A stretch of 64,000 bases of DNA from Hybos culiciformis (lineage: Eukaryota; Arthropoda; Insecta; Diptera; Hybotidae): NCBI GenBank assembly GCA_964007475.1, contig CAXFZM010000296.1:208016-272015 (forward strand). The letters are read 5' to 3'. A model generated the notes under the pieces. That model saw nothing but the letters and a program-made list of their open reading frames with translations. It was not told the DNA's origin and did no database searches. Both the position numbers and the translations under genes were made by a program. This document shows, piece by piece, positions 33,790-45,000 of the stretch (the first letter of the stretch is position 1; each line of letters begins with the position of its first letter).

Positions 33790-34454
33790 TATACCAAAAA
33801 AAATATTAACATAAATACTATGTTGATTTTATTCTATGCTGAATTTTTATTTGCACATTAGGCGCTCATGGTATGCAAAAAAAATTGTATACTGTGTTGA
33901 TTTTTTTCTAGGTAGAGTTTTTTTCTGAACAGTAGCATAGTAGTCAACTTCGAATGCATTTGCATGTTCTTGGCTATAAATCGAATGGCGCCCTATTCGT
34001 TAGGCGCCCTGTGCAAGTACACATCATGCACATATAGCTGGACCGGCCCTGGATTCATCGCCAAATATTTCTCACAGAGCAATCATAATATTAATAGGCA
34101 ATCGACCATGTTTCTATGTATGTATGCGTTCAAAAAAAAATCTATGAAAATTCGAAAAAAGCATTGCTAACTACACTCTAGAAAGTTTTTGATGTAAAAT
34201 TACCACGATTATCGATGGTAATAAATTGCCATCGATAATCGTGGTAAATTTACTCTGCATGTGTAACACAAAATAATTACGCATTTTGGTTTAACGTAAA
34301 ATTACCCTAGAAAAGAATAATGTTACATCAAAGTTTACGCGAAATTAACGCAAAATTACTTCCAATAGAGAAAATTTAAACATAAAATCGTAATATTAAA
34401 CAAAAAATAACGCCAAAAGGTTATAATTTAAATTTACATCAAAAAGACGTAAAA

Positions 34455-34865
34455 AATTTTTAAATTTTAATACCGTGGCTGTGTGGTAGCGTTGGCGGAT
34501 TACAATGCCTAAGGACGCAGGTTCGAATCCCCAAACGGCATTAGAAAAATTAATAAAATTTTTTTTAGATTTCTTTTTTTTTATTTTTTTTATTATTTTT
34601 TTTTTTTAGAAATTTTTTTTTAATTTTTTATTTTTTTTGATTTTTTATTTTTTTTGAATTTTTATTTTTTTAGAATTTTTATTTTTTTCGAATTTTTATT
34701 TTTTTTCGAATTTTTTTTTTTGATTTTTTTTTTTGAATTTTTTATTATTATTTTCTTTTCTAATTTCTTCTTATTGAATTTTTCTTATGCCGTTTCGAGA
34801 TTCGAACCTGCGTCCTTAGCATTGCAATCAGCCAACACTACCACTCAGCCACGGTATTCAAATTT
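34455..34865. repeat. Inverted pair of tRNA-like sequences around a poly-T-rich tract
   Basis: The + strand copy at 34474-34541 has ACCGTGGCTGTGTGGTAG (A-box-like) and GGTTCGAATCCCC (B-box). The - strand copy at 34788-34857 has ACCGTGGCTGAGTGGTAG and GGTTCGAATCTCG. The two differ in the presumed anticodon loop (ATTACAA against ATTGCAA) and have imperfect T and acceptor stems. Between them, 34543-34770 is almost entirely T with G/A interruptions. The flanks AATTTAAA are also inverted. The whole forms a foldback. Confidence 0.6.
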
Positions 34866-35519
34866 AAAAACCATATAAAATAGAAAATATAAATTTGGTA
34901 TACACATTTTCTGTGTGGTGTGTTGCAGAGAACTGCGTAATACTATTCATAAACAAAAACAAATCACTCGCAATATTTCAATACAGAATAATACCAATTA
35001 CAGAAAAAAAAATGAGCTATTCATATTCTACTTGCACATAAGAAACACTTATATTACATTGACTTGCAAAACAACAATATCTACTCAATACCACTTGATG
35101 TTGATTTGTTTTTGTTATGAATGCTATGAATGCAGCAAGTGCCTAATATAAAAACAATACGTATGAATGAAAAAAATATCATCTAATTAAGTATAGGTAC
35201 ATCTTTAACAGTTTTTTTAGGAAATTTTTACGAAATATTTAATTTTTTTTAAGGAAATTAAATTTCCTTAGAAGATTACCCAATGCATTCAATATACGCA
35301 ATACATATTTCACTATTCACTATACTTGCGAATAGAAATTTGACTTGATACAAAAAACTCAATACAATTCTAATGTATTGAAAAAATATTTTGAATCATA
35401 TATTCACACTTGTTTCTATTTTGAGTTGAACTATTCATATATTGAATAAATCAAGTGTATTCACGAGTGATTTGTAATACAAGTGTACTCATGCATTTCT
35501 CTGGTGTGTTGGCGATTTA

Positions 35520-36010
35520 CAATATGCTTACAACTTACGACTCTGATGTACTTTTTTAAATCCCAGAGTTTAAATTTACATCTGCAGTATACACATTAAA
35601 CTACAGAGTTTAAGTTTACACTGGAGGGTTTATACATCAAACCATAGAATGTAAGTTTACAGCATAGAGTAAAAGAGTATTAAACCACAGAGTTTAAGTT
35701 TACACCAGAGAGTTTTCATTATTGAATCACAGGTGTAAATTTAGACCAAGAGTGTACAATGTTAAGCAACAAAGCGTATGCTTACAAAACGGCGTGTATA
35801 TTTTTAAACCATACAATGTAAATTTATATCAGAGCACATATTATTAAGCCACAGGATGTAAGTTAACAACAGGGAGTTCAGATAATTAAACCAAGTGATG
35901 TAAGCTTACACCAAGGAGCTTATATTTTTAAGTCAAAAATTTTAAGTTTAAACCAAGCAGTGCATATTTTTAAGCCAACAAGGGTAAATTTATACAAAAA
36001 GAGTAAATTT
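35520..36010. repeat. Degenerate ~60 bp tandem array
   Basis: Eight or so imperfect units share TGTAAGTTTACA..AGAG followed by TATATTATTAAACCACAG. Divergence between units is high, so this is an old array within the TA element. Confidence 0.6.
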
Positions 36011-36298
36011 TTAAATAAAGACGAATAAATTTACCCTTATTTTTAATGTAAAAAATACACATCTTGTACAATTTTACTATTTTTCGTGATTTTTATTTTT
36101 TTTACGCCTTTATCAGTTGAATCTTACATCAAATAATATTACATCAAAAAATACCATTATAATCGACGTAAAATTACGACCAAAACTATCGATTTTCTAG
36201 AGTGTACGGTAAATTTGTTGGAAAATAGAATTAAAAAATGTATTTTAAAAATTTTAAATGTATTTAACTTCCGTGAATATCTCACGGGTTTCGACTAG

Positions 36299-37470
36299 TT
36301 ATCAATAATCTTACGATATGTAATTAATTCAAACCGAATTGAACGTTTTATTGAATTTTTTCCTAATACTGGACATTCAGCTAATGAGATGAAAAATGCT
36401 GTAATCACAATTTTGCTAATAAGTACGTTCCATAAGTTCGGGTACCCTACACGCAAGATTTCCCTTTTCTGCAAAGACCTACGAATACCTTCTGCAAAGG
36501 GCACAGGGTATTGCCACCATTTTAATTTTAAATCATATAGGTACCTTAACAAATTTTATATGCGCATCGTTAAAAAATTTGACATTTGTTGTTTTCAGAT
36601 TCTGAACATTAATTTGTACAATTTTTAATAATTTGGTTATATTTTGTTTAAAAGAAATACAAATTTAATGAAATTGCTAAAATTTTGTTTTATTTTTTAA
36701 TGTTTTTAAGCTAAAATATTAAAAAACTATTAAAAATTTAAAATGCATGAACAAAAATTGAGTGAATGGGTTAGTTTTTATTGTACACTTCAACATGAAT
36801 TTTTACTCTCTATTGACCAGTGATTCACCGATGAAAAAGTATTTCTATTTTGGAAATTGGTTACATGCATTTGGTGAACAAATATTAAAAGTATGTATGT
36901 ATATGCAAATAATTACAAGCAGCTGATGTCTTATTAACATTATGCTAATTTATGTTGCCGTACTCCCTTTACGAAGTTTCTTAATTTATTTTTATAAAGA
37001 ATTCTTGTAGAACTCGACGGAATAAGACGAAAAGGTTAAATAAAAATTTTCGATTTCGCGCTTAGTTTTCGAGATATCACAATTTAAAACTGATTTTTAT
37101 GAACTTGTATTTAATTGAATAAAATGTTTAATATCTTGAAAACTAAGCGAGATTCGTATATTTTTATTTAATCTTTTCGTCTTATTCCGTCGAGTTCTAC
37201 AAGAATCCATTATCAGATCCTCCGTCGTAGGTATCGTAGACTTGCCCACAATTTTTTTCCAATATTTTGTTGTTAATTTACAAATATTACACAAGTGCCC
37301 AAAAAAACCAACAAAATACATAAGAAATTTTCTGCATTATGGAATATCATAAAGGAAGTGAGAATAGCTATTAAATGTAAACTGAAAATCAAAGAGTAAA
37401 GAAAAAACCCGGCATAAAATTTTTTGTAAGTACATATATGGTTAAATTTTTTTGTATTTATAATCAGTGT
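36299..37470. repeat. Non-coding region with a 208 bp hairpin MITE
   Basis: No gene seen. 36999-37206 is a near-palindrome. Its outer arm ATTCTTGTAGAACTCGACGG and the following AATAAGACGAAAAG reappear inverted at 37158-37206, and the inner GCTTAGTTTTCGAGATAT reappears inverted near 37131-37150. Confidence 0.65.
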
Positions 37471-38355
37471 TGTAGCGGACATACAATAGCGCTGCTAGAA
37501 ATAAACATCTATTTCCACCCGGTCGCGGGGCATATCAAATAAGCGTGAATACCCCTAAAAACACCCCCATTTGAAGCACTTGAAAAAAAAAGAAAAAATG
37601 TACCAAATTTATTAAACAAAACGGAAAGTTCCACGTCACAATAACTTAAATGTCAAAATAAAGAGAAAAACCACGCGAAGGAAGCCTTCAAGAAAAATAA
37701 ATTTGAATCTAACCTCCTTTTCACATTTGGATTTTCACAGAAGCAGACGTAAGCGAAAAAAAGAATTTCTATTTAAACTGAAATAATATAATTTCCAATA
37801 CTTACCAATATTATGAATCTAAAAAGAAAAAAAAAAGAAAAAGGAAAAAGTTTCCATAATATAATTTCGAATACTTACCAACTTTATAAACTTGAAAAAT
37901 AAAGGGAAAAACAACAAAGGTAGAAAAATTGAGCCACCACAAAAAAATTAATTAAAGAGACAAAGCCCGAAAATAAAGGTGAGGAATCATTTTTTTTGAT
38001 TCTGATCTGAAAAGAATAGGCTGCTCTCCAACCCACTACACATCAATACCTACCTGATCCAAAACGCACTTTGTTACACCTTACGACGTAAAACCTATAA
38101 AGAAAATCTGAAAACAAATGAAAAAAAAAGTGGAAAAATCTCTAAAAGAAAAATCTTAAAATTTATAAACGAAATAGACATGGAACCATGAAGACAATGG
38201 AACAAAATTGGGAAACCTCGGGAGGGAGTGTAGCCGAATTTTATTCTCAATCTAATGTATCTAATATAAATTTTAGGGCCTTTAGTAGTAATCTACTATT
38301 GATAACAACATCACCAACTTTAGTAGTAATCTACTATTGATAACAACATCACCTA

Positions 38356-38741
38356 AGTAGTATACAATCACACACCCTATACAAACAGGGAAAAAATATA
38401 AGAAAGGTAAATATTCCATGTTTGTACCACTCAATATATGAAAAAAAAACAGCTTTTTTTAAAAAAAAAGCTAAAATTTAATTTTTTCAAACTAAAGTGT
38501 AATTTTTATATAAGCTTATTTTTTTCATACAAACACTATTTTCATATTCAGAACTAATTTCATATATTGAGTAGTTAGTGTTTGTATGAAATAAAAGCTT
38601 ATATAAAAATTACACTTTAGTTTAAAAAAATAAAATTGTAACTTTTTTTTTCATACATTTAATAATAAAAACAAAGAACATTACCCTTTTTTTGAAAATT
38701 TTTTGTTATCCTGTTTTTTTGTATAGGGTGCGTAATTGTTA
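38356..38741. repeat. Left terminal inverted repeat of the Polinton-like element
   Basis: About 386 bp, matching the right end inverted (48435-48817). The TIR is itself a hairpin: its outer CACACACCCTATACAAACAGG returns inverted as CCTGTTTTTTTGTATAGGGTG at its inner end. A second pair of arms around ACTAAAGTGTAATTTTTATA faces each other across TTCATATATTGAGTAGTTAG. Confidence 0.88.
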
Positions 38742-39095
38742 AATTTTTAAATAGATATTCTTTTTGAAAAAAAACAGCTTTTTTTTAAAAAAAAGCTTAA
38801 ATTTAATTTTTTTCAAACTAAAGTGTAATTTTTATATAAGTTTTTTTTCATACAAACACTATTTTCATACATTCAGAACTAATTTCATATATTGAGTAGT
38901 TAGTGTTTGTATGAAATAAAAGCTTATATAAAAATTACACTTTAGTTTAAAAAAATAAAATTGTAGCTTTTTTTTTTCTACATTTAATAATAAAAACAAA
39001 GAACATTACCCTTTTTTTGAAAATTTTTTGTTTTCCTGTTTTTTTGTATAGGGTGCGTAATTGTTAAGTTTTTAAATAGATATTCACAAAAAAAA
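38446..39095. repeat. 325 bp tandem duplication of the inner left TIR
   Basis: 38446-38770 is repeated at 38771-39095 with a period of 325 bp. The copy is missing at the right end of the element, so the two ends are unequal. Confidence 0.8.
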
Positions 39096-39164
39096 AACAT
39101 TAACAAAATAAAAAAAACCTACTTACAATAATGAAAATTTTAAATTTTATTAAAATTAATTTTT

Positions 39165-39790
39165 TTAAAAGGTTTTTATAATTTTTATTCCTAACACTAA
39201 AATGATGATTCCTGTAAAAATTATAATTTGCTCCATCTTGACCATACCGGTGCCACTCTTATTGAAATTCATATTCTCGGCGTCGATAGTAGGTGTCGAC
39301 AAACCTACAAAAATAGAAAAAAAAATTAGAATAAAATACACACAAAAACACTAAATACCCAATATTAAAAAATATATTATAAAAAATACCTACTTACGCA
39401 TGTACAATTCTTGTTGCTGCGGTTCAACTTCTGTTTTTTCGCCACTCCCTTCTTTTTCAACTTTTGTTGCTGCTGCTGATTCTATTACAGAAAACAAACC
39501 AGTTGTTGTAGTTGTTGTTGTTGTTTCACGTTTTTGGTGGGTTTTTTTACTTCGAAATTTTGGGTCTTTTACGGGAATAAATCCCTCTTTTTCGGGAGAC
39601 AAATTAATTTCTCCACCAATATTAATTATACCATTATCATTGTTGTATATAGTGCCACTAAAGTGTATATCTTTAGTGGTAACTATAATAAATAATGTAA
39701 CAACGATCATTATTCTGAAAAAAAACTGAAAAAAAAAATTAAATTAGAAAATTAATTTTAAAACAAAGAAAATTTTTTATTTCTTACCAT
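39165..39790 (-). CDS. Polinton-like element: small secreted/membrane protein (three exons)
   Basis: The visible frame at 39390-39710 extends at both ends by splicing. The initiator ATG (39788-39790) is followed at once by a 62 bp GT-AG intron (39726-39787). Exon 2 (39398-39725) then adds FFFRIM before MIVVTLFIIVTT, giving a good signal peptide. A donor GTAAGT at 39392-39397 and an acceptor TGTAG ending at 39305 remove 93 bp. Exon 3 (39165-39304) encodes MVKMEQIIIFTGIIILVLGI, a C-terminal membrane segment, and a stop. The predicted length is 156 residues, with a Thr run in the middle. All three joins keep the frame. Function unknown; the topology suggests a type I membrane protein. I know of no family match. 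Confidence 0.6.
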
Positions 39791-39799
39791 TTTTTATTA

Positions 39800-40850
39800 A
39801 AAAAAAATATATCACTTCTTAATTAATTGAAATTTAAAAACTTTATGAAATAAATCATATAGCTGATTAATTGAACTTTATTTTTTTGCATTACCCCGTT
39901 TAATTACAAAACTTGTTTAAATTTCATAAAATATAAAACTGCATTAAATTTTTTTTTTTCAGATAGAAATTATAACAAAAAAATATTTTATTATTTTTTA
40001 TTTTTTTTAAAAAAATAAAATAACTAATTTTGAACTAACTAAAAAAAAGAACATTTTAAAACTTTATACTGTTTTTAAGAAATAATTTGAACGTAAATCG
40101 TTTTACAAAAAATTATGTTTTGTACATAAGTAGGCGAATGTAAGTTTTATTAAAAAAAAAAAATATTTTTAGAAAAAAATAATTTTATTTAGATCAGCAA
40201 AAATTAAACTTGAATTTTATGATAAGAAAAAATTTTTAATGCATAATTTTAACTCATGATTGCAAAATTTATTTTAAGTTAATTGTGAGCTTTCAAATCA
40301 CAAATACAATCATTTTTAGAATACTTTTAGGGGTAAAATAAAAAATTAATAAATAGAACACTTTTAGATGTTAAATATTAAGTTTTAATGCATTTTCACG
40401 TATTAATACGTTATTTATAAAAAAAATTTGTTTTGTCTGTAATACAATATATGTACAAAAAATATAAACATAATATTTTGTTTTTTAGAGCATTAATAAA
40501 TTTAACTAAACATTATAAACAAATGTAAAAAATTATGTTTATACAATTTAATTGTATTAACATAAAAATTTCAAAATAGTAAAAAAAATATATGAATTTT
40601 TTATGCATAAATTTTTTTTATTTTGTAGTAAAGTATAGATCAAATTTTTTTATTTTTAGACAAAACAAACATGTATCATATTATTGAATTTTTTTTTTCT
40701 TAGCAAAAAGTTATCTGAAAATTCTTCAAAAAAGAAAAACACAAAATATATTTATTTAATTTTAAAATTTTTATTTTTCAAAAAATTAATTTATTCAAAT
40801 AAAAAATACTACTAAAATACTACAAAAATACTAAAATACTACTACTTTTT
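39800..40850. other. AT-rich non-coding part of the Polinton-like element
   Basis: No credible frame, intron-joined or otherwise, was found. This is where capsid genes would have room, but nothing supports one. Confidence 0.6.
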
Positions 40851-40851
40851 A

Positions 40852-41415
40852 TTAGTAGTCACTATCATTTGATGTGGAACTATCTTGATTTTTCTTAGAT
40901 TTTGTTTTGTTGTGTTTGTTCTTTTTTTTCTTTTCTTTGCGCGAGCATGATAACCTTGGTGTATAGTTAGATAATATTTCATCATTTTCTGTAATTGAAA
41001 TTTCTGCTTGATTGGTTAACTCGACCGGATCTGTTGACTCGAAAATATTATAAATCGCTGCTTTAAATCCCGATTTTTCATAACCTTTGAATCTAATGTA
41101 CAATGGTGTTTTAGGCTTCCATTCGTCTTTAAATTCTTTTTTATTGCAGTATGCTTTTGATACCCGATCTGGTAAAAAAAATTAAACAAACCCAAATCAG
41201 CAACCATTTTGTTGCCAAAATCTTTAGTTTTTATAGTTTTGAGAGATAATATTGGGAAAATATCTCCCTCTTTCATCATACCAGCTCTCAAAGTATTTTT
41301 GAAATTGGTTGTGCTTGCTAGCTTGTTAACTTCTTTTGCAAAATTATCCTTAAAAAAAAATATTTATACCAAAAAGTTGTAAAAAAAAGTATAATGTAGC
41401 ACTAGCACTCACCAT
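40852..41415 (-). pseudogene. Polinton-like element: FLPxR-family protein (two exons, one frameshift)
   Basis: The ATG at 41413-41415 is followed directly by a GTGAGT donor; the intron 41349-41412 is 64 bp. Exon 2 starts DNFAKEVNKLAS and continues in frame into 41016-41291 (ILSLKTIKTKDFGNKM). At an A8 run near 41169-41176 the frame shifts. The other frame then carries FLPDRVSKAY and IRFKGYEKSGFK, and ends in a Lys/Asn/Ser-rich tail at 40852. Same family as the gene at 1-334, including the intron position. The tail KKKKNKHNKTKSKK could be a nucleic-acid-binding or nuclear-localisation region. Role unknown. The frameshift may be a homopolymer error. Confidence 0.6.
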
Positions 41416-42041
41416 GTTAATTTATTTAATAAGACTCATAATAGTTTAAAAATTTAATGGATATTTATACACAAAAAAATTTATTTAAAAAGAAATAAAT
41501 AAAAAAAAAATATACAAAACGCATGATGCGATAATTGATAAATTTAAGAGGTCTCCACAAATTAATTTAAAATATTTATTTTATTTATTAATAAAAAATA
41601 CAATGTTGCAAAAAAAAAAATATAATTTATTCATATTTTTAATTTTTATTTTAATTATTAATTAACAAAAATTTAATGGATATTTATACACAAAAAAATT
41701 ATTTAAAAAGAAATAAAAAAAATTATACAAAACGCATGATGCGATAATTGATAAATTTAAGAGGTCTCCACAAATTAATTTAAAACATTATTAAATAAAA
41801 AATACAATGTTGCAAAGAAAATATAATTTATTCATATTTTTAATTTTTATTTTAATTATTAATTAACAAATACATACGCGTTTTATTGTTCTAAAAATAT
41901 TTTTTATTTAATAAAGTGCATTAATTTTTATATAAAAAATTCAATAAAAGAAAGTGAATTTTTGTGCAATTTTTTAGTTGATAATTAATTTACCTAAGAA
42001 TTTTTGTTAGTTAACAAACAAGAAGTAAAAAAAAAAAAAAA

Positions 42042-45000
42042 ATGGAAAGAAAAGTACATGATTTATAAATAATAATAATAAAACATACTAATTTTTTTTT
42101 CATAGAATTTTTTAGAATGGATTGAACCTATATCCGAAACAATAACTGAAATGTTATTACAATTATTTAATGCATTTTTAGAAGAAAATGGTAATTTAAA
42201 CAACACTATTTCTAATAGTAATATTGTTGCTGCTAATAATGACAAACAAACACAAACTGAAGATGTAATCAATCATTTATTATTTCCAACAGAAGAAGAA
42301 GAAACAGTTTACATAGCCGAAACTGTAATTAACAATGAATTATTTTACAGTGATAGAGTACAAGAAAATAGGCATAATAATCTATTATATGCGTTAAACG
42401 AAGGAGTACCAGGAACTAGTAGCACCACATTAGATCTAAATGAAAATACTGTTACTAATATACAATATGCAATAGATAGAGAATCACTAGAAAACACTAG
42501 TGACACATTAAATGAAAATTCAAACATATTAGCATATGAAGAAATAAATAATAATTATTGTCAAAGTGGAAAAGGCAAAAAAAAAAACAAAAAAAAAACA
42601 AATAATGTTGTTCTTATTCAAAAAATAGAAGGATATAATAAGAAATTTAACGTTAAAAGCCTTGATTTGACATTCAAATTAAACAGTTATAATGAACAAT
42701 ATGATGACATTACAATTTGGTTGGAAGCATGTTTTGATGAAATGTTATTAATTATAAAGCACAATATTGACGACGATGCTCTTGTAGGAATAACTATAAA
42801 CATTCCAAGTGTTAAAAATACAAAACCAATGGGATTATCTTTTAGAAAGGCTGCAGAGATAACAGGTGCAATGTTAGCAGATTTATTGTCAATAGTTGGA
42901 CAATCAAACAGCACATTTTTTGAAACAGATTTAATAGAAATCACCGCTAAAATTATAAAAATACCTGCAGGAAAAGGATTATTAAAAATTAAAAATATGA
43001 CACCACAAGAAATTTTAACACGAAAACATAAAACATCATTATTAAATGTTTCGGGTGAATATGGATATTGTTTAATAGAAGCAATTTGTGTAGGAAAATG
43101 TTTAGCAGATAATGATAAAATCCTATTAAAAAAATTATTAAAAAACAAAAAAATACTCAAAAAAAATGTTATGAATTTATTAAAAAACATAAGTTTTGTT
43201 GATAAAACACCTCCTGCTCAAGGTTATGGAATTGCAGAAATATTTAAAATTCAACAAAGCAAACTTCCAAAATATTCAATTAATGTGTATTTGTCTAATA
43301 AAGACTATAACAAAAAAATATTAATTAAAACTCAACAAAGTAAAAAATTAATAAATATATTTTTTTTGAACAAATTAATCATTATGTTGCATTAATAAAT
43401 GTTAGAAAATTTTTTGGATTTAAAAACGAATGCAAGTATTGTTTTAAATTATATGATCAAACTCATAATTGTACCGAAAAATGTTCTTCGTGTTATACAA
43501 TGTTTCCGTGTAAAGAGAAAGTAAATAAATTAAAACTTTGTTTGCAATGTTTACGATTATTTCGAGGTGAAATATGTTATGATAATCATTTAAAAACTTT
43601 GTATGGTAACGATGTTGTCTGCAAAAATATAAGAAAATGTAGAACTTGTCATACGTACTTTGATTTAGTGAAACGCAGATATATTGATCATCAATGTACA
43701 GAAAAATTTTGCACAATATGTAATAAGTTTGTTGAGGCAACTCATCAATGTTACATTACAAAATATCAAAAAAAAACTCAAAAAAAATTTTTTATCATTT
43801 TTTATGATTTAGAAAGTACACAAAATAAACCAACAGATAAAAATTATAAATTACATGTTCCAAATTTATGCGTAATTAATAGAGTTTGTAATGTATGTTA
43901 CACTTTTGAAAACAAAAAATGTTTATATTGTAAAGAAAGAACAATAATTTTTGAAAATAATGAAAAACAAAATTGTGTGGAACAATTTATTGAATACTTG
44001 TTGAAAATTAGATCGCATAGCGAAAAAAAAATTACATGTATTGCGCATAATTTTAAAGGGTATGATTCTTATTTTATTATATCAGAATTATTAAAAACAA
44101 ACAAAACTATTGAGCCAATAATGATAGGTAATAAAATATTAAAAATAACTTTCAACAAATACATTTTATTTATTGACTCACTAAATTTTTTACCAATGCC
44201 TTTATCTAACTTTTCAAAAACATTTGACATTAAAAATTTAGAAAAAGGAACATATTCTCATTTTTTTAATAAAGATGAAAATTATAATTATATAGGTGAA
44301 ATTCCTGCAATAGAAATGTTTGCATTAGAATATTTAACAAAAGAAAAAATTGAATTCAATCATTTTGGTATAACAAAATGAAAGCTGAAAATTATTTATT
44401 TAATAACAGAAACGAATTAATTAAATATTGCTGTTTAGATGTTGAGATATTGCGCAAAGGCTGTACAAAATTTATGATAGATTTTATTCAAATGCTAGAT
44501 TTAAATCCATTTTTAGAAGCGTTTACAATATCACAAGCAGTAATGTTAGTTTACCGTAAAAAATTTTTATTAGAAAATGAACTTGGAATTATTCCAACAA
44601 ATTGTTACAATGAAAGAAAATTACAAACACAATTTATGAATTTTTTGGATGCTTTTATCACGGGTGTGAAAATTGTTTTAAACAACGTGATTATTTTATA
44701 CATGGATCAACTATGGAAAATAAGTTTGAAAATGTCATTGCCAAATTAAGTTTATTTAAAAGTATGCATTTTAATATAATTTCAATGTGGGAGTGTGAAT
44801 TTACAAAATATTTAAACGAAAATAAAAATATTAAAAATTCTTTAATAAATACTTCAAGAATTTTGCTAAATGATTTAAATCCACGCGATGCTATATATGG
44901 AGGAAGAACAGAAGTTTTTAAATTATATTATAATGCAAAAAAAAATGGAAAAAAAAATGCATTTTTTAGATTTTAATTCACTGTATCCATTTGTTAACAA

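Larger units (their letters stand above)
32134..34051. mobile_element. Non-autonomous hAT element in the array spacer
   Basis: Termini CAGGCCCGGTTCAAGCT and, reverse-complemented, CAGGGCCGGTCCAGCTA. An exact 8 bp duplication GATTCATC flanks it (32126-32133, 34052-34059). The uninterrupted site exists in the reverse-complement spacer at 30445-30452. The subterminal GGCGCCCTGTGC occurs at both ends. No transposase remains; its interior is occupied by the TA element 32303-33789. Confidence 0.88.
34174..36204. mobile_element. TA-target element with CACTCTAGAAA ends, no transposase
   Basis: Starts CACTCTAGAAAG and ends with the reverse complement TTTCTAGAGTG; TA on both sides (34172-34173, 36205-36206). 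The pre-insertion TA is visible in the sister Helitron at 31981-31982. Near the left end a 22-base-arm hairpin around ACCACGATTATCGATGG repeats in inverted form. The interior holds a tRNA-like inverted pair, a long T-rich tract and a ~60 bp repeat array, but no coding region. Confidence 0.8.
34113..36298 (+). mobile_element. Helitron copy carrying a 2 kb TA element
   Basis: The left part (34113-34173) matches the start of the 31800 copy. The right part (36205-36298) ends with hairpin CCGTGAATATCTCACGG, GTTTCGACTAG and T. Without the inserted element it would be about 150 bp. Confidence 0.65.

Noticed and set aside
34654..34878. Phe-rich open reading frame
   Set aside because: It is a poly-T tract read as Phe codons running into an inverted tRNA-like sequence.
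39400..39729. + strand frame with a Val run overlapping the membrane-protein gene
   Set aside because: Shadow of the minus-strand Thr run; it lacks the splice signals that support the minus-strand gene.
39800..40850. Capsid gene in the gap of the Polinton-like element
   Set aside because: All frames on both strands are short and low-complexity, even allowing small introns.
42687..43190. 167-codon minus-strand frame inside PolB
   Set aside because: Antisense shadow of PolB in low-complexity AT-rich codons; no domain.
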